Source: Candidatus Krumholzibacteriia bacterium
GTDB taxonomy: Bacteria; Krumholzibacteriota; Krumholzibacteriia; LZORAL124-64-63
Assembly: GCA_028718575.1 (NCBI GenBank)
Contig: JAQULN010000218.1
Location: forward strand, 1 to 5,614
DNA length: 5,614 nucleotides
Reading direction: 5' to 3'
Shown: positions 1 to 5,591 of the stretch, one piece after another
Numbering within the stretch: position 1 is the stretch's first letter
How the letters are laid out: each line of letters begins with the position of its first letter
The notes under the pieces: model-generated
The model's database searches: none
What the model saw: the letters and a program-made list of their open reading frames with translations, nothing else
Told to the model about the DNA's origin: nothing
Translations under genes and position numbers: made by a program

Positions 1-1
1 C

Positions 2-1792
2 TTCGCACCGATCATGGACAGCATCGACCAGAACCATATCTTCCTCGACGCCGCGCGCCCGTATCTTGTTCTTTTGCAGGGCGATACGCGGTCGCCGTTC
101 GATGCCGCCGCCGGCGAAGCCGGCGCCGCGGCAATGGACGCGAATAAAGATGAGAAGAAGGACGACAAGAAGAAGGCAGACAAGAAGGACGCCGCGGCGG
201 CGACGCGGATCGACCTCGACGGACTGGCCGGCCGCGTCGTCGCGGTCAAGGGCGCCGCGGCGGCGAACTGGTTCCGCCTGGAGGCGACCGCCGCCGGATG
301 CGTGCTGTTGCGCCGCGACGAGCCGGTGTTCCTGAAGTACCAGCATGTCGACGACCGCTCGACCGACGCCGATCTCACGTTGGTGAGCTATGATCTCGCC
401 AAGAAGGAGACCACCGACCTCGGCGGCGGCGTCACCAATTACCATCTGTCCGCCGACGGCAAGAAGGCGATTGTCCGCCAGGGCGACAAATACACCGTGG
501 CGGCCGTCGGCGCGCCGTTGAGCGGCGGCGACAAGCTGGCGCTCGGCGACGTGCGGATCCTTGTCGATCGCGCCGAGGAGTACCGCCAAATCTTCGCCGA
601 AGCCTGGCGGGTGCAGCGGGATTGGTTCTACGACAAGACCATGCACGGCCTCGACTGGGCGGCTGTTCGCGCCAAATACGAGAGTCTGTTGCCGTGGTGC
701 GGTCACCGCGACGACTTGCGTTACCTGATCGGCGAGATGATCGGCGAGCTGAACATCGGCCACACGTACGTCTACGGGGGCGACTACCAGGGCGGCGGCT
801 CGCGTATCGGCACCGGACTTCTGGGCTGCGATTTCGCCTGGGACCGCGGCGCCGGCGGCTACCGTATCACACGCATCCTGCCGGGTTGGGGATGGCTGGA
901 AAACCTCATCTCGCCGCTGGTGGCGCCCGGGGTCGGCGTACGCGAGGGCGACGTCGTCACCGCCATCGACGGGTTGGCGTTGTCAGCCGCGGTCAATCCG
1001 TATGCGGCGCTGGTGGACAAGGCCGGCAAGGTCGTCGAACTGACGCTCGCCGGCGGCCGCACCGTCGCGGTCGAGGCGCTGCGCAGCGAACGCGGCCTAC
1101 GCTATCGCGGCTGGGTCGAGACCAACCGGGCCAAGGTGGCCGCGCTGTCGAACGGACGCATCGGCTACCTGCATTTGCCAAACATGATGGAGCCGGGCCT
1201 GGTCGAATTCGCGCAGTACTTCTATCCGCAGAGCGGCATGGAAGCGATGATCATCGACGAACGCTACAACGGCGGTGGGTTCGTGGGCGACATGATCATC
1301 GACCGCCTCGAACGCCGTCTCTGGGCCATGACCATTCCGCGCGAGGGCAAGACCGGCCGCAACCCCGAGCGGGTTTTCCACGGGCCGCTCGCGGTGTTGA
1401 TCAACGAGGACACCGGCAGCAACGGCGAGTTCTTCGCGCACGCTATCAAAGTCAAGGGCCTGGCGCACGTGATCGGGATGCGCACGTGGGGAGGGTCGAT
1501 CGGCATCGAACCGCACCAGGACCTGGTCGACGGCGGCGTCACGACGCCGCCGCAGTTCGGCATCTACGGCATCGACCACGGCGACTGGATCATCGAGGGC
1601 TGGGGCGTCGAGCCGCACCAACAAGTGCAGAACATGCCGGCCGACGTGGTCGCGGGCGGTGATGCGCAACTGGAGGCGGCGGTCGCGCACTTGCTCGGCG
1701 AACTGCGCGCGCACGGCGACCGCTGGCGGATTCACGCAACGCCGGCATACCCGGACAAGAGTCGGCCGCGGATGAGCGGCGTGAATCGGTAG
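2..1792 (+). CDS. Tricorn-like S41 family peptidase, C-terminal part (5' end outside window)
   Basis: Serine peptidase of the tricorn/S41 type, expected to cut short peptides. The reading frame is open to the window edge, and the ATG at 14 lies inside a conserved stretch (YLVLLQGDTRSPF), so it is not the true start; full-length relatives are roughly 1000-1100 residues with an N-terminal beta-propeller. Numbered from the Met at 14: the end of the propeller region at 1-180, with a Lys/Asp-rich linker at about 42-60; the helical core C1 domain at 185-255, ending in NIGHTYV with the probable catalytic His250; a PDZ domain at about 265-350; and the C2 domain at 380-540, with the nucleophile Ser469 in TGSNGE and a conserved Glu528 in IIEGWGVEP. 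Gly249 stands where Thermoplasma tricorn has Ser745 next to its His. The gene ends in TAG. A signal peptide cannot be judged because the N-terminus is missing. The family assignment is secure; the substrate is unknown. Confidence 0.93.
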   Translation, partial: FAPIMDSIDQNHIFLDAARPYLVLLQGDTRSPFDAAAGEAGAAAMDANKDEKKDDKKKADKKDAAAATRIDLDGLAGRVVAVKGAAAANWFRLEATAAGCVLLRRDEPVFLKYQHVDDRSTDADLTLVSYDLAKKETTDLGGGVTNYHLSADGKKAIVRQGDKYTVAAVGAPLSGGDKLALGDVRILVDRAEEYRQIFAEAWRVQRDWFYDKTMHGLDWAAVRAKYESLLPWCGHRDDLRYLIGEMIGELNIGHTYVYGGDYQGGGSRIGTGLLGCDFAWDRGAGGYRITRILPGWGWLENLISPLVAPGVGVREGDVVTAIDGLALSAAVNPYAALVDKAGKVVELTLAGGRTVAVEALRSERGLRYRGWVETNRAKVAALSNGRIGYLHLPNMMEPGLVEFAQYFYPQSGMEAMIIDERYNGGGFVGDMIIDRLERRLWAMTIPREGKTGRNPERVFHGPLAVLINEDTGSNGEFFAHAIKVKGLAHVIGMRTWGGSIGIEPHQDLVDGGVTTPPQFGIYGIDHGDWIIEGWGVEPHQQVQNMPADVVAGGDAQLEAAVAHLLGELRAHGDRWRIHATPAYPDKSRPRMSGVNR

Positions 1793-1799
1793 GAATCAA

Positions 1800-1842
1800 C
1801 CGAGGCGGCGCCGAGACGGGGAGCCGTTCGGCGCCGCCTCGG
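1800..1842 (+). terminator. Perfect 15-bp GC-rich inverted repeat after the protease gene; possible terminator
   Basis: Arms 1800-1814 and 1828-1842 are exact reverse complements (CCGAGGCGGCGCCGA on the left) with a 13-nt loop. The repeat begins 7 nt after the protease stop codon and ends one base before the ATG at 1843. No T-run follows the right arm, so it is not a classical intrinsic terminator. It could be a U-independent terminator, an RNA-stability hairpin at the mRNA 3' end, or a structure that hinders ribosomes from using the ATG at 1843. The symmetry is seen directly; the role is inferred. Confidence 0.45.
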
Positions 1843-1847
1843 ATGGC

Positions 1848-1852
1848 GGAGA
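1848..1852 (+). promoter_or_regulatory. Shine-Dalgarno (GGAGA) that selects the ATG at 1858
   Basis: GGAGA sits 5 nt before the ATG at 1858. The in-frame ATG at 1843 lies directly against the hairpin arm and has no well-spaced purine-rich site. Starting at 1858 also gives a compact signal peptide with a basic n-region, which supports this choice. Confidence 0.55.
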
Positions 1853-1857
1853 CGGCC

Positions 1858-2946
1858 ATGCGTTGTCGACGTTCAGATGCGGTTGCGGTTCTCGTGCCCC
1901 TTTGGCTGCTAGCGGTGCCGGTGTCGGCGGAGCCGCCGCCGCCGGACGGCTCCTTCGCCCGGTATGAAGGAGTCTTCCAGCTGCCAATCGGCCGCGCAAT
2001 TGTCTTGACCACGACCGGTGTGATCGCCGAGCTGGCCAAACCGGTGTTCATCGACTGGGACGCGTACCGTGCGGGCCAGCTCGTGGTCGCGGCCGAGGAC
2101 TCCCTCGTGTCGCCGGCAGTCGGCGATCCTCAGGCGGCGTGCCAGGCCGAGTTCAGCATCGAGCGGTCGGCGGACGGCGGTGCCGCCGCCGTGACGGTGC
2201 GCGCGGCGGATCTGGAAGAGCGCCGCGCGGTCGCGGCCGTATTCTGGCACGATCGTGACGTGACGATTCCCGGCGACGGCGTTCATCTGGCGGCGACCCT
2301 CCGGTTGCCGGCCGCGGCGGGATCTTTCCCGGCCGTCGTGCTCGTTCACGGCTCCGGCCCCGGCGAACGTTCGTATTTCGCTGTGATGAGTTCGTACTTC
2401 GCGTCGCTGGGCATGGCCGTACTCACTTACGACAAGCGCGGCTGCGGCGGTTCCAGCGGCGACTGGCGCGAGGTCGATCTCGACGTGCTGGCGCAGGATG
2501 CGCTGGCCGCGGTGACGTGGCTGGCGACCCGGCCGGAAATTGATCCCCGGCGCGTGGGTCTGTGGGGGATCAGCCAAGGCGGCTGGATCACACCGCTGGC
2601 GGCGAGCTTGTACGCGAAACAACAGATCGGCGATCCGGCCTGGTTCTTTCATATGAACCCGGATCACGATGCGCTGGCACCTTACCGGCGGCTGCGCTGC
2701 CCGACGCTCGTGACGTACGGCCGGCTCGATTACTCGGTGCCGGTCGCCGAAAGCGTCGACTTGTTAGCAGCGGTCGCCGACTCGACGGCGGCCGGCCTGC
2801 TCACCGTTCGCGTCATTGCGGACACCGGTCACGGCTACGTGCGAATGCAAGAAGATAATCCGCTGGCTCCGGTCGCGCCGCAGACGCTTTCGCCTGAATT
2901 CTTCCAGACCATCGCAGACTGGCTGCGGACGCTCGGCGTGATATGA
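1858..2946 (+). CDS. Secreted alpha/beta hydrolase with a probable lid deletion
   Basis: Serine hydrolase of the alpha/beta fold, acting on an unknown ester or peptide-like substrate. From the ATG at 1858 it is 362 aa. Residues 1-24 form a signal peptide (MRCRR, then a hydrophobic stretch, then a probable cut after VSA), so the product should be exported. Residues 35-130 form a beta-rich N-terminal region of the kind often attached to these hydrolases. The catalytic domain covers 133-362: oxyanion-loop HGSGPGE at 164-170, DKRGCGGSSG at 192-201, nucleophile elbow GISQGG with Ser239, acid Asp291 in GRLDYSVP and His325 in TGHGY. Ser239 and Asp291 are only 52 residues apart, whereas relatives I know carry a further strand and a helical lid of roughly 100 residues there, so activity may be changed or lost. 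The gap to the protease gene is 65 nt and holds the hairpin; the next gene starts 46 nt downstream. The ATG at 1843 is an alternative start that would add 5 residues. Confidence 0.88.
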   Translation: MRCRRSDAVAVLVPLWLLAVPVSAEPPPPDGSFARYEGVFQLPIGRAIVLTTTGVIAELAKPVFIDWDAYRAGQLVVAAEDSLVSPAVGDPQAACQAEFSIERSADGGAAAVTVRAADLEERRAVAAVFWHDRDVTIPGDGVHLAATLRLPAAAGSFPAVVLVHGSGPGERSYFAVMSSYFASLGMAVLTYDKRGCGGSSGDWREVDLDVLAQDALAAVTWLATRPEIDPRRVGLWGISQGGWITPLAASLYAKQQIGDPAWFFHMNPDHDALAPYRRLRCPTLVTYGRLDYSVPVAESVDLLAAVADSTAAGLLTVRVIADTGHGYVRMQEDNPLAPVAPQTLSPEFFQTIADWLRTLGVI

Positions 2947-2977
2947 AGTTTTCGCGCCGCGCCTGCTTCTATCATGC

Positions 2978-2984
2978 GAGGAGA
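2978..2984 (+). promoter_or_regulatory. Strong Shine-Dalgarno (GAGGAGA) for the carbonic anhydrase
   Basis: GAGGAGA contains AGGAG at 2979-2983, with 9 nt to the ATG at 2993. It is the best ribosome-binding site in the window and fixes the start of the carbonic anhydrase, which agrees with the conserved N-terminus (EALARLRAGNQRYV). Confidence 0.75.
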
Positions 2985-2992
2985 CATCAACA

Positions 2993-3622
2993 ATGACCCC
3001 TGCCCGCGAAGCTCTGGCGCGCCTGCGCGCCGGCAACCAGCGCTACGTGACGGGCGCGTTCGACCGCGCCGGACAAGTTGGCCAAGCACGCCGCGAAGAG
3101 CTGCTGGGCGGCCAGCGCCCGTTCGCGATTATCCTGGGCTGCTCCGATTCACGGGTTCCGGTCGAGATCATCTTCGACCAGGGCCTGGGCGACCTGTTCG
3201 TTGTGCGGGTCGCCGGGAACGTCGCTGCTCCGGCCCAGACCGGCAGCATCGAGCTTGCCGTCCAGCACTGCGGCGCGCGGCTCGTCGTGGTGCTCGGGCA
3301 CACGCGTTGCGGGGCGGTGCAGGCCGCGTTCGACGCGCTCGACCGGCCGCAGGAACCGTTGTCGCCCGGTCTGCGGGAGATCGTCGATCGCATCGATCCG
3401 CTGCTGACCGGTCTGCTTGCCACAGACCTGCGCTACGATCAGGAGGCGTTGCTGCACGAGGCCATGCTAGCCAATGTCCGCGCAACTACGGACCGGCTGC
3501 GTCAGGACTCGGCGATCATCGCGCACGCGATTCAGCGGGATGGTCTGCTGGTTGTCGGCGCCGCGTATTCGCTGGCGACGGGCGTCGTGGACTTCTTCGA
3601 TGGAGTGCCGAGCGATGCCTGA
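2993..3622 (+). CDS. Beta-class carbonic anhydrase
   Basis: Zinc enzyme interconverting CO2 and bicarbonate, probably cytoplasmic since no signal peptide is visible. At 209 aa it has the usual length of bacterial beta-carbonic anhydrases. The N-terminal helix motif EALARLRAGNQRYV is at 6-19. The zinc ligands are all present: Cys50 in GCSDSRVP, His103 and Cys106 in LGHTRCGA. The Asp52-Arg54 pair that orders the active site is intact, as are the conserved GDLFVVRVAGN (66-76) and TGSIELAVQH (83-92) segments. The C-terminus (LLVVGAAYSLATGVVDFF) is the usual last strand and helix. It stops with TGA, overlapping the methyltransferase start by 8 nt. The family is certain; the physiological role (bicarbonate supply or pH balance) is inferred. 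No gene symbol is given because can, cynT and others cannot be told apart here. Confidence 0.96.
   Translation: MTPAREALARLRAGNQRYVTGAFDRAGQVGQARREELLGGQRPFAIILGCSDSRVPVEIIFDQGLGDLFVVRVAGNVAAPAQTGSIELAVQHCGARLVVVLGHTRCGAVQAAFDALDRPQEPLSPGLREIVDRIDPLLTGLLATDLRYDQEALLHEAMLANVRATTDRLRQDSAIIAHAIQRDGLLVVGAAYSLATGVVDFFDGVPSDA
3602..3605 (+). promoter_or_regulatory. Shine-Dalgarno (GGAG) inside the carbonic anhydrase end
   Basis: GGAG lies within the last codons of the carbonic anhydrase, 9 nt before the ATG at 3615. It supports 3615 rather than the far upstream in-frame ATG at 3474 as the methyltransferase start. Confidence 0.55.
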
Positions 3623-4367
3623 TGCCCGGTCCATTCCGCTCGGTCGCATCTATGACGACCTGGCATTCTTGATGCCTTTGATCACGCCGCCGGCCGAGTA
3701 CGCGGAGGAAGCGGCGCACTGGCGGACGCTCCTGCGCGAGAAGTTAGGCTCCGGCCGTCACGCGATCCTCGAGCTCGGCGTCGGGGGCGGCCACAATCTG
3801 TCCCATTTCGCCGCCGAGTTCGACGCCACCGCGGTCGACCTCTCCGGGGCGATGCTTGCTCATTGCCGGCGCCTGAACCCCGGCGTCAAGCTCGTCCAGG
3901 GCGACATGCGGACCGTGCGGCTGGGGGAGACGTTTGCGGCGGTCCTGATCCACGACGCGATCAGCTACATGCTCAACGAGGCGGACCTCGCGGCGGCGTT
4001 TGCCACGGCAGCCGCGCATCTGCGGCCCGGCGGGGTTTTCATCACGAGCCCAGACCGGTATCGGGAAACCTTTCAGTCGCCGTCCATCGACCACGCCACC
4101 CATGGCGCCGGCGACCGGGAGGTCACCTACTTCGAATATACCCACGATCCCGAACCCGCGGACACAATCGTCGAGTCGATCATCACCTGCCTGATCCGCT
4201 CGCCCGGCGAACTGCGCATCGAGCACGACCGGCACCTCACGGGCCTGTTCCCGCGGGCGACCTGGCTGCGACTGCTTCAGGCAGCGGGCTTCACGGTCGA
4301 GACGCGGATCTTCGCCTTGCCAGACTGGCCGCACCCGTACGAGCTGCTGGTGGGAACGCTGGCCTGA
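3615..4367 (+). CDS. Class I SAM-dependent methyltransferase, substrate unknown
   Basis: A 250-aa Rossmann-fold methyltransferase. Visible motifs: SAM-binding motif I ILELGVGGGHN at 51-61, acidic end of strand 2 in AVDLSGAML with Asp75 (ribose contact), QGDMRTVRL at 95-103, the motif IV region LIHDAISYML at 111-120, and LRPGGVFIT at 136-144. The C-terminal half (REVTYFEYTHDPEPADT and DRHLTGLFPRATWLRLLQAAGF) resembles a family of uncharacterised bacterial methyltransferases that begins with a RIYDDLA-like segment, here at 11-17. No signal peptide or membrane segment. The start at 3615 is chosen because it overlaps the carbonic anhydrase stop by 8 nt, has a GGAG, and the sequence begins to look conserved only there. 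The upstream extension from 3474 is Arg-rich out-of-frame carbonic anhydrase sequence. Translational coupling with that gene is likely. The target molecule cannot be deduced. Confidence 0.9.
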   Translation: MPDARSIPLGRIYDDLAFLMPLITPPAEYAEEAAHWRTLLREKLGSGRHAILELGVGGGHNLSHFAAEFDATAVDLSGAMLAHCRRLNPGVKLVQGDMRTVRLGETFAAVLIHDAISYMLNEADLAAAFATAAAHLRPGGVFITSPDRYRETFQSPSIDHATHGAGDREVTYFEYTHDPEPADTIVESIITCLIRSPGELRIEHDRHLTGLFPRATWLRLLQAAGFTVETRIFALPDWPHPYELLVGTLA

Positions 4368-4369
4368 GC

Positions 4370-4380
4370 GGGGGGGGGGG
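4370..4380 (+). repeat. G11 homopolymer just after the methyltransferase stop
   Basis: Eleven consecutive G residues begin two bases after the TGA at 4365-4367; a further G5 follows after one C (4382-4386). The run is outside any gene. Such a tract is prone to slippage and to sequencing length error, and with the neighbouring G-runs it could form a quadruplex. No function is evident. Confidence 0.8.
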
Positions 4381-4473
4381 CGGGGGTCTGCCGTAAAATA
4401 GGCCCGCCCGGCTTGTCCTCGCGCCATTGGCGCGGCGGATTTGCCGGGCGGGCCCATTGACGGCAGGCCCCCG
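4381..4473. terminator. Three-tier nested hairpin between converging genes; probable bidirectional terminator
   Basis: The outer arms 4381-4394 and 4460-4473 pair over 14 positions with one G-T wobble. After an interior loop (AAAATA against CATTG), the inner arms 4401-4412 and 4443-4454 pair perfectly over 12 bp (GGCCCGCCCGGC). The apical region contains a further 6-bp stem, 4420-4425 with 4429-4434, closed by ATT. The structure lies 13 nt after the plus-strand methyltransferase stop and 41 nt beyond the minus-strand stop at 4515, the place expected for a shared terminator. Neither side has a clear T-run, so termination is inferred from position and stem strength. A mobile palindromic repeat is an alternative. 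Confidence 0.6.
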
Positions 4474-4514
4474 GTTGAAACCGCTTCAGGCTCGGTTCGC
4501 GACCGTTTCTAGGC

Positions 4515-5069
4515 CTACCGGAACAGCGCCCTCACGCTGCTCCAGGTTGTTGCCGCGGCTGGGACCGGTTCCTCGAGATTCAACAACAGCAAGTAGTTGT
4601 ACTCGTTTACGGGGCCGGAATACGTCGTCGAGCCGACCCAGAACCACACGAGCGATCCCGGTTCGCCGGTGATGGTCAGGCTGTTCGGCTGGCACGGTCC
4701 CACGGTGACGTACTGCACCACGTCGACCGAGTTGCAGTCCTGTGGACCGAGTTCGAACAAGTACGTGGCGAACTCAGCATCGCCCGTGATATCGAGCACG
4801 CCGCCGGCTGGCATCGTGATGTGAAACCAGTCCGTGTCGCGGTACTGGGCGTCGCCCTGGCCGAGGTACCAGCCGCCCTTGCCGCATAACACGGGCGCGG
4901 CGATGGTCTGGAAGATCGGGGTCCCGAGGTTGCCGCAGCCGCTGTTGTAGGAGTCGACGTAACCGTCCTGGATGGGCGGTTCATTCTCGAGCTGGGCGCC
5001 GGCCGGATACGCCACCTCGCATGGAGCATGGTCGGTGATGTCCATCTGATAATCGCCTGCCGCGTTCAC
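4515..5069 (-). CDS. C-terminal fragment of the interrupted secreted protein (PPC-like repeat 2 and TWSSVRALFR tail)
   Basis: Downstream of the TAG the frame stays open for 190 codons. The first possible start is a GTG at 5067-5069, which falls inside the last strand of repeat 1 (DGYVNAAGDYQMDI) and has no Shine-Dalgarno in front of it; no signal peptide would be present. It is therefore probably not translated separately unless by readthrough or reinitiation. It contains the second, divergent sandwich and ends in the tail TTWSSVRALFR. Coding character (amino-acid composition, continuity of the fold) is preserved right across the stop, which suggests the interruption is recent or artefactual. 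Confidence 0.45.
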   Translation of the reverse strand: MNAAGDYQMDITDHAPCEVAYPAGAQLENEPPIQDGYVDSYNSGCGNLGTPIFQTIAAPVLCGKGGWYLGQGDAQYRDTDWFHITMPAGGVLDITGDAEFATYLFELGPQDCNSVDVVQYVTVGPCQPNSLTITGEPGSLVWFWVGSTTYSGPVNEYNYLLLLNLEEPVPAAATTWSSVRALFR

Positions 5070-5087
5070 ATAGCCGTCGATGATGAT

Positions 5088-5543
5088 CTAGTAGGTCGCA
5101 CCGCCCGGTAGTAGGAGACCCTCGATCCGCGACGTGTAGATGCCGCATGGCGGACCGAAGTGGAAATCGTCGCTGCAGGCGAGCATGTTCAAGCTCTCGT
5201 CGCAAATATAGAGCTGTGTATCATAGCTGGAGTAACACAAGTCGATGTCCAGAACCGTCGTGACTTCCGGCGAGACGGAGTAGACGACATCGGCAGCCAT
5301 GCCGCCGAACGGGCACATGAAGTCGAAATCGTTATTGTAGCCGACAGTTGTGCCGTACCAGGTGCCGGGTGGCGTGATCGGCACCGCGTCGGCGACGGTG
5401 TCGCCGCCCTGGCGCCATCCGGCGGGAATAGAGACCGCCTGACCGCCAGCCGGCTTGGCAGGAGCCTGGATCCCCAAATCGAATGCCGCGCTCGAGCAGA
5501 CAAGGCCAAGAAACCCAACCAGCGTCAGGATTGCTCGCATCAT
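5088..5543 (-). CDS. N-terminal fragment of the interrupted secreted protein (signal peptide plus most of PPC-like repeat 1)
   Basis: If the TAG at 5088-5090 is obeyed, translation from 5543 gives 151 aa. This covers the signal peptide and the first beta-sandwich up to GGATY. It lacks the last strand of the domain, which is encoded just past the stop (IIIDGY through DYQMDI). A sandwich without its closing edge strand is unlikely to fold stably, so I regard this as a fragment rather than an independent gene. The tandem Met codons at 5543 and 5540 are equivalent starts; the upstream bases offer only a weak purine stretch. Confidence 0.5.
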   Translation of the reverse strand: MMRAILTLVGFLGLVCSSAAFDLGIQAPAKPAGGQAVSIPAGWRQGGDTVADAVPITPPGTWYGTTVGYNNDFDFMCPFGGMAADVVYSVSPEVTTVLDIDLCYSSYDTQLYICDESLNMLACSDDFHFGPPCGIYTSRIEGLLLPGGATY

Positions 5544-5558
5544 GGTGCTACTTACGCG

Positions 5559-5591
5559 TTAACCCGGTCCTTCATGAATAATCCGGGTTAA
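5559..5591. promoter_or_regulatory. 9-bp inverted repeat upstream of the secreted-protein gene; possible operator
   Basis: TTAACCCGG at 5559-5567 and CCGGGTTAA at 5583-5591 are exact reverse complements 15 nt apart, and the spacer contains the palindrome TTCATGAA (5571-5578). The repeat lies 16 nt upstream of the minus-strand start at 5543. A weak minus-strand promoter candidate overlaps it: TTGTTC (5607-5602), 18 nt, then GATTAT (5583-5578), matching consensus at 3 of 6 and 4 of 6 bases. If real, the repeat would overlap the promoter like an operator. A terminator for a gene arriving from beyond the right edge is an alternative. Confidence 0.35.

Larger units (their letters stand above)
4515..5543 (-). 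pseudogene. Secreted Cys-rich protein with two PPC-like domains, interrupted by one in-frame TAG
   Basis: A single minus-strand frame of 342 codons runs from the ATG at 5543 to a TAG at 4515-4517, broken only at codon 152 (TAG, 5088-5090). Residues 1-20 are a signal peptide (MMRAILTLVGFLGL, probable cut after SSAA), so the product is exported. Repeat 1 (about 45-170) has hallmarks of pre-peptidase C-terminal (PPC)-like beta-sandwiches: GDTVADAVPI, YDTQLYICD at 107-115, LACSDD at 121-126, and GGATY(stop)IIIDGY near its end. Repeat 2 (about 200-322) is a more divergent sandwich ending in NEYNYLLLLN. Cys residues at 77, 103, 114, 123, 133, 165, 202, 220, 270 and 284 suggest disulfides. The stop falls where relatives commonly have Tyr, so a TAC or TAT codon has probably become TAG. 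No strong ribosome-binding site precedes the start. It may be a recent pseudogene, a readthrough gene or a sequence error. The role is unknown; such domains are common in surface and secreted proteins. Confidence 0.75.

Noticed and set aside
146..187. Purine-rich AAGAAGG-like repetitive stretch in the protease gene
   Set aside because: It encodes the Lys/Asp-rich linker that is common in this protease family; not an independent repeat element.
622..1662. Long plus-strand open frame (346 codons) inside the protease gene
   Set aside because: Extremely Arg/Gly-rich translation with no domain; it is the shifted frame of the clearly conserved tricorn protease.
1097..1735. 212-codon minus-strand open frame opposite the protease
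   Set aside because: Composition (Asp/Arg/Val/His-rich, no motif) is typical of the antisense of a GC-rich gene, and there is no ribosome-binding site.
1909..2667. 252-codon minus-strand open frame opposite the hydrolase
   Set aside because: Arg/His-rich antisense shadow; the plus strand has a signal peptide and a full catalytic triad.
2948..2975. Possible promoter before the carbonic anhydrase (TATCAT at 2970-2975)
   Set aside because: The -10-like hexamer matches 5 of 6, but no acceptable -35 lies at the right distance, so I do not annotate it.
3474..3614. N-terminal extension of the methyltransferase to the ATG at 3474
   Set aside because: The extra 47 residues are Arg/Ser-rich and read from the carbonic anhydrase gene out of frame; 3615 has a Shine-Dalgarno and the typical overlap.
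4472..4514. Small hairpins CGGT-TGAA-ACCG and similar between the big hairpin and the minus-strand stop
   Set aside because: Only 4-bp stems, expected by chance in GC-rich DNA.
5088..5090. TAG reassigned genome-wide to an amino acid
   Set aside because: TAG ends both the protease (1790-1792) and the secreted protein itself (4515-4517) at the expected family ends, so TAG acts as stop here.
5552..5575. Seven-codon minus-strand leader ORF (MKDRVNA) ending 8 nt before the secreted-protein start
   Set aside because: No Shine-Dalgarno and no regulatory codon run; such a short ORF is expected by chance.
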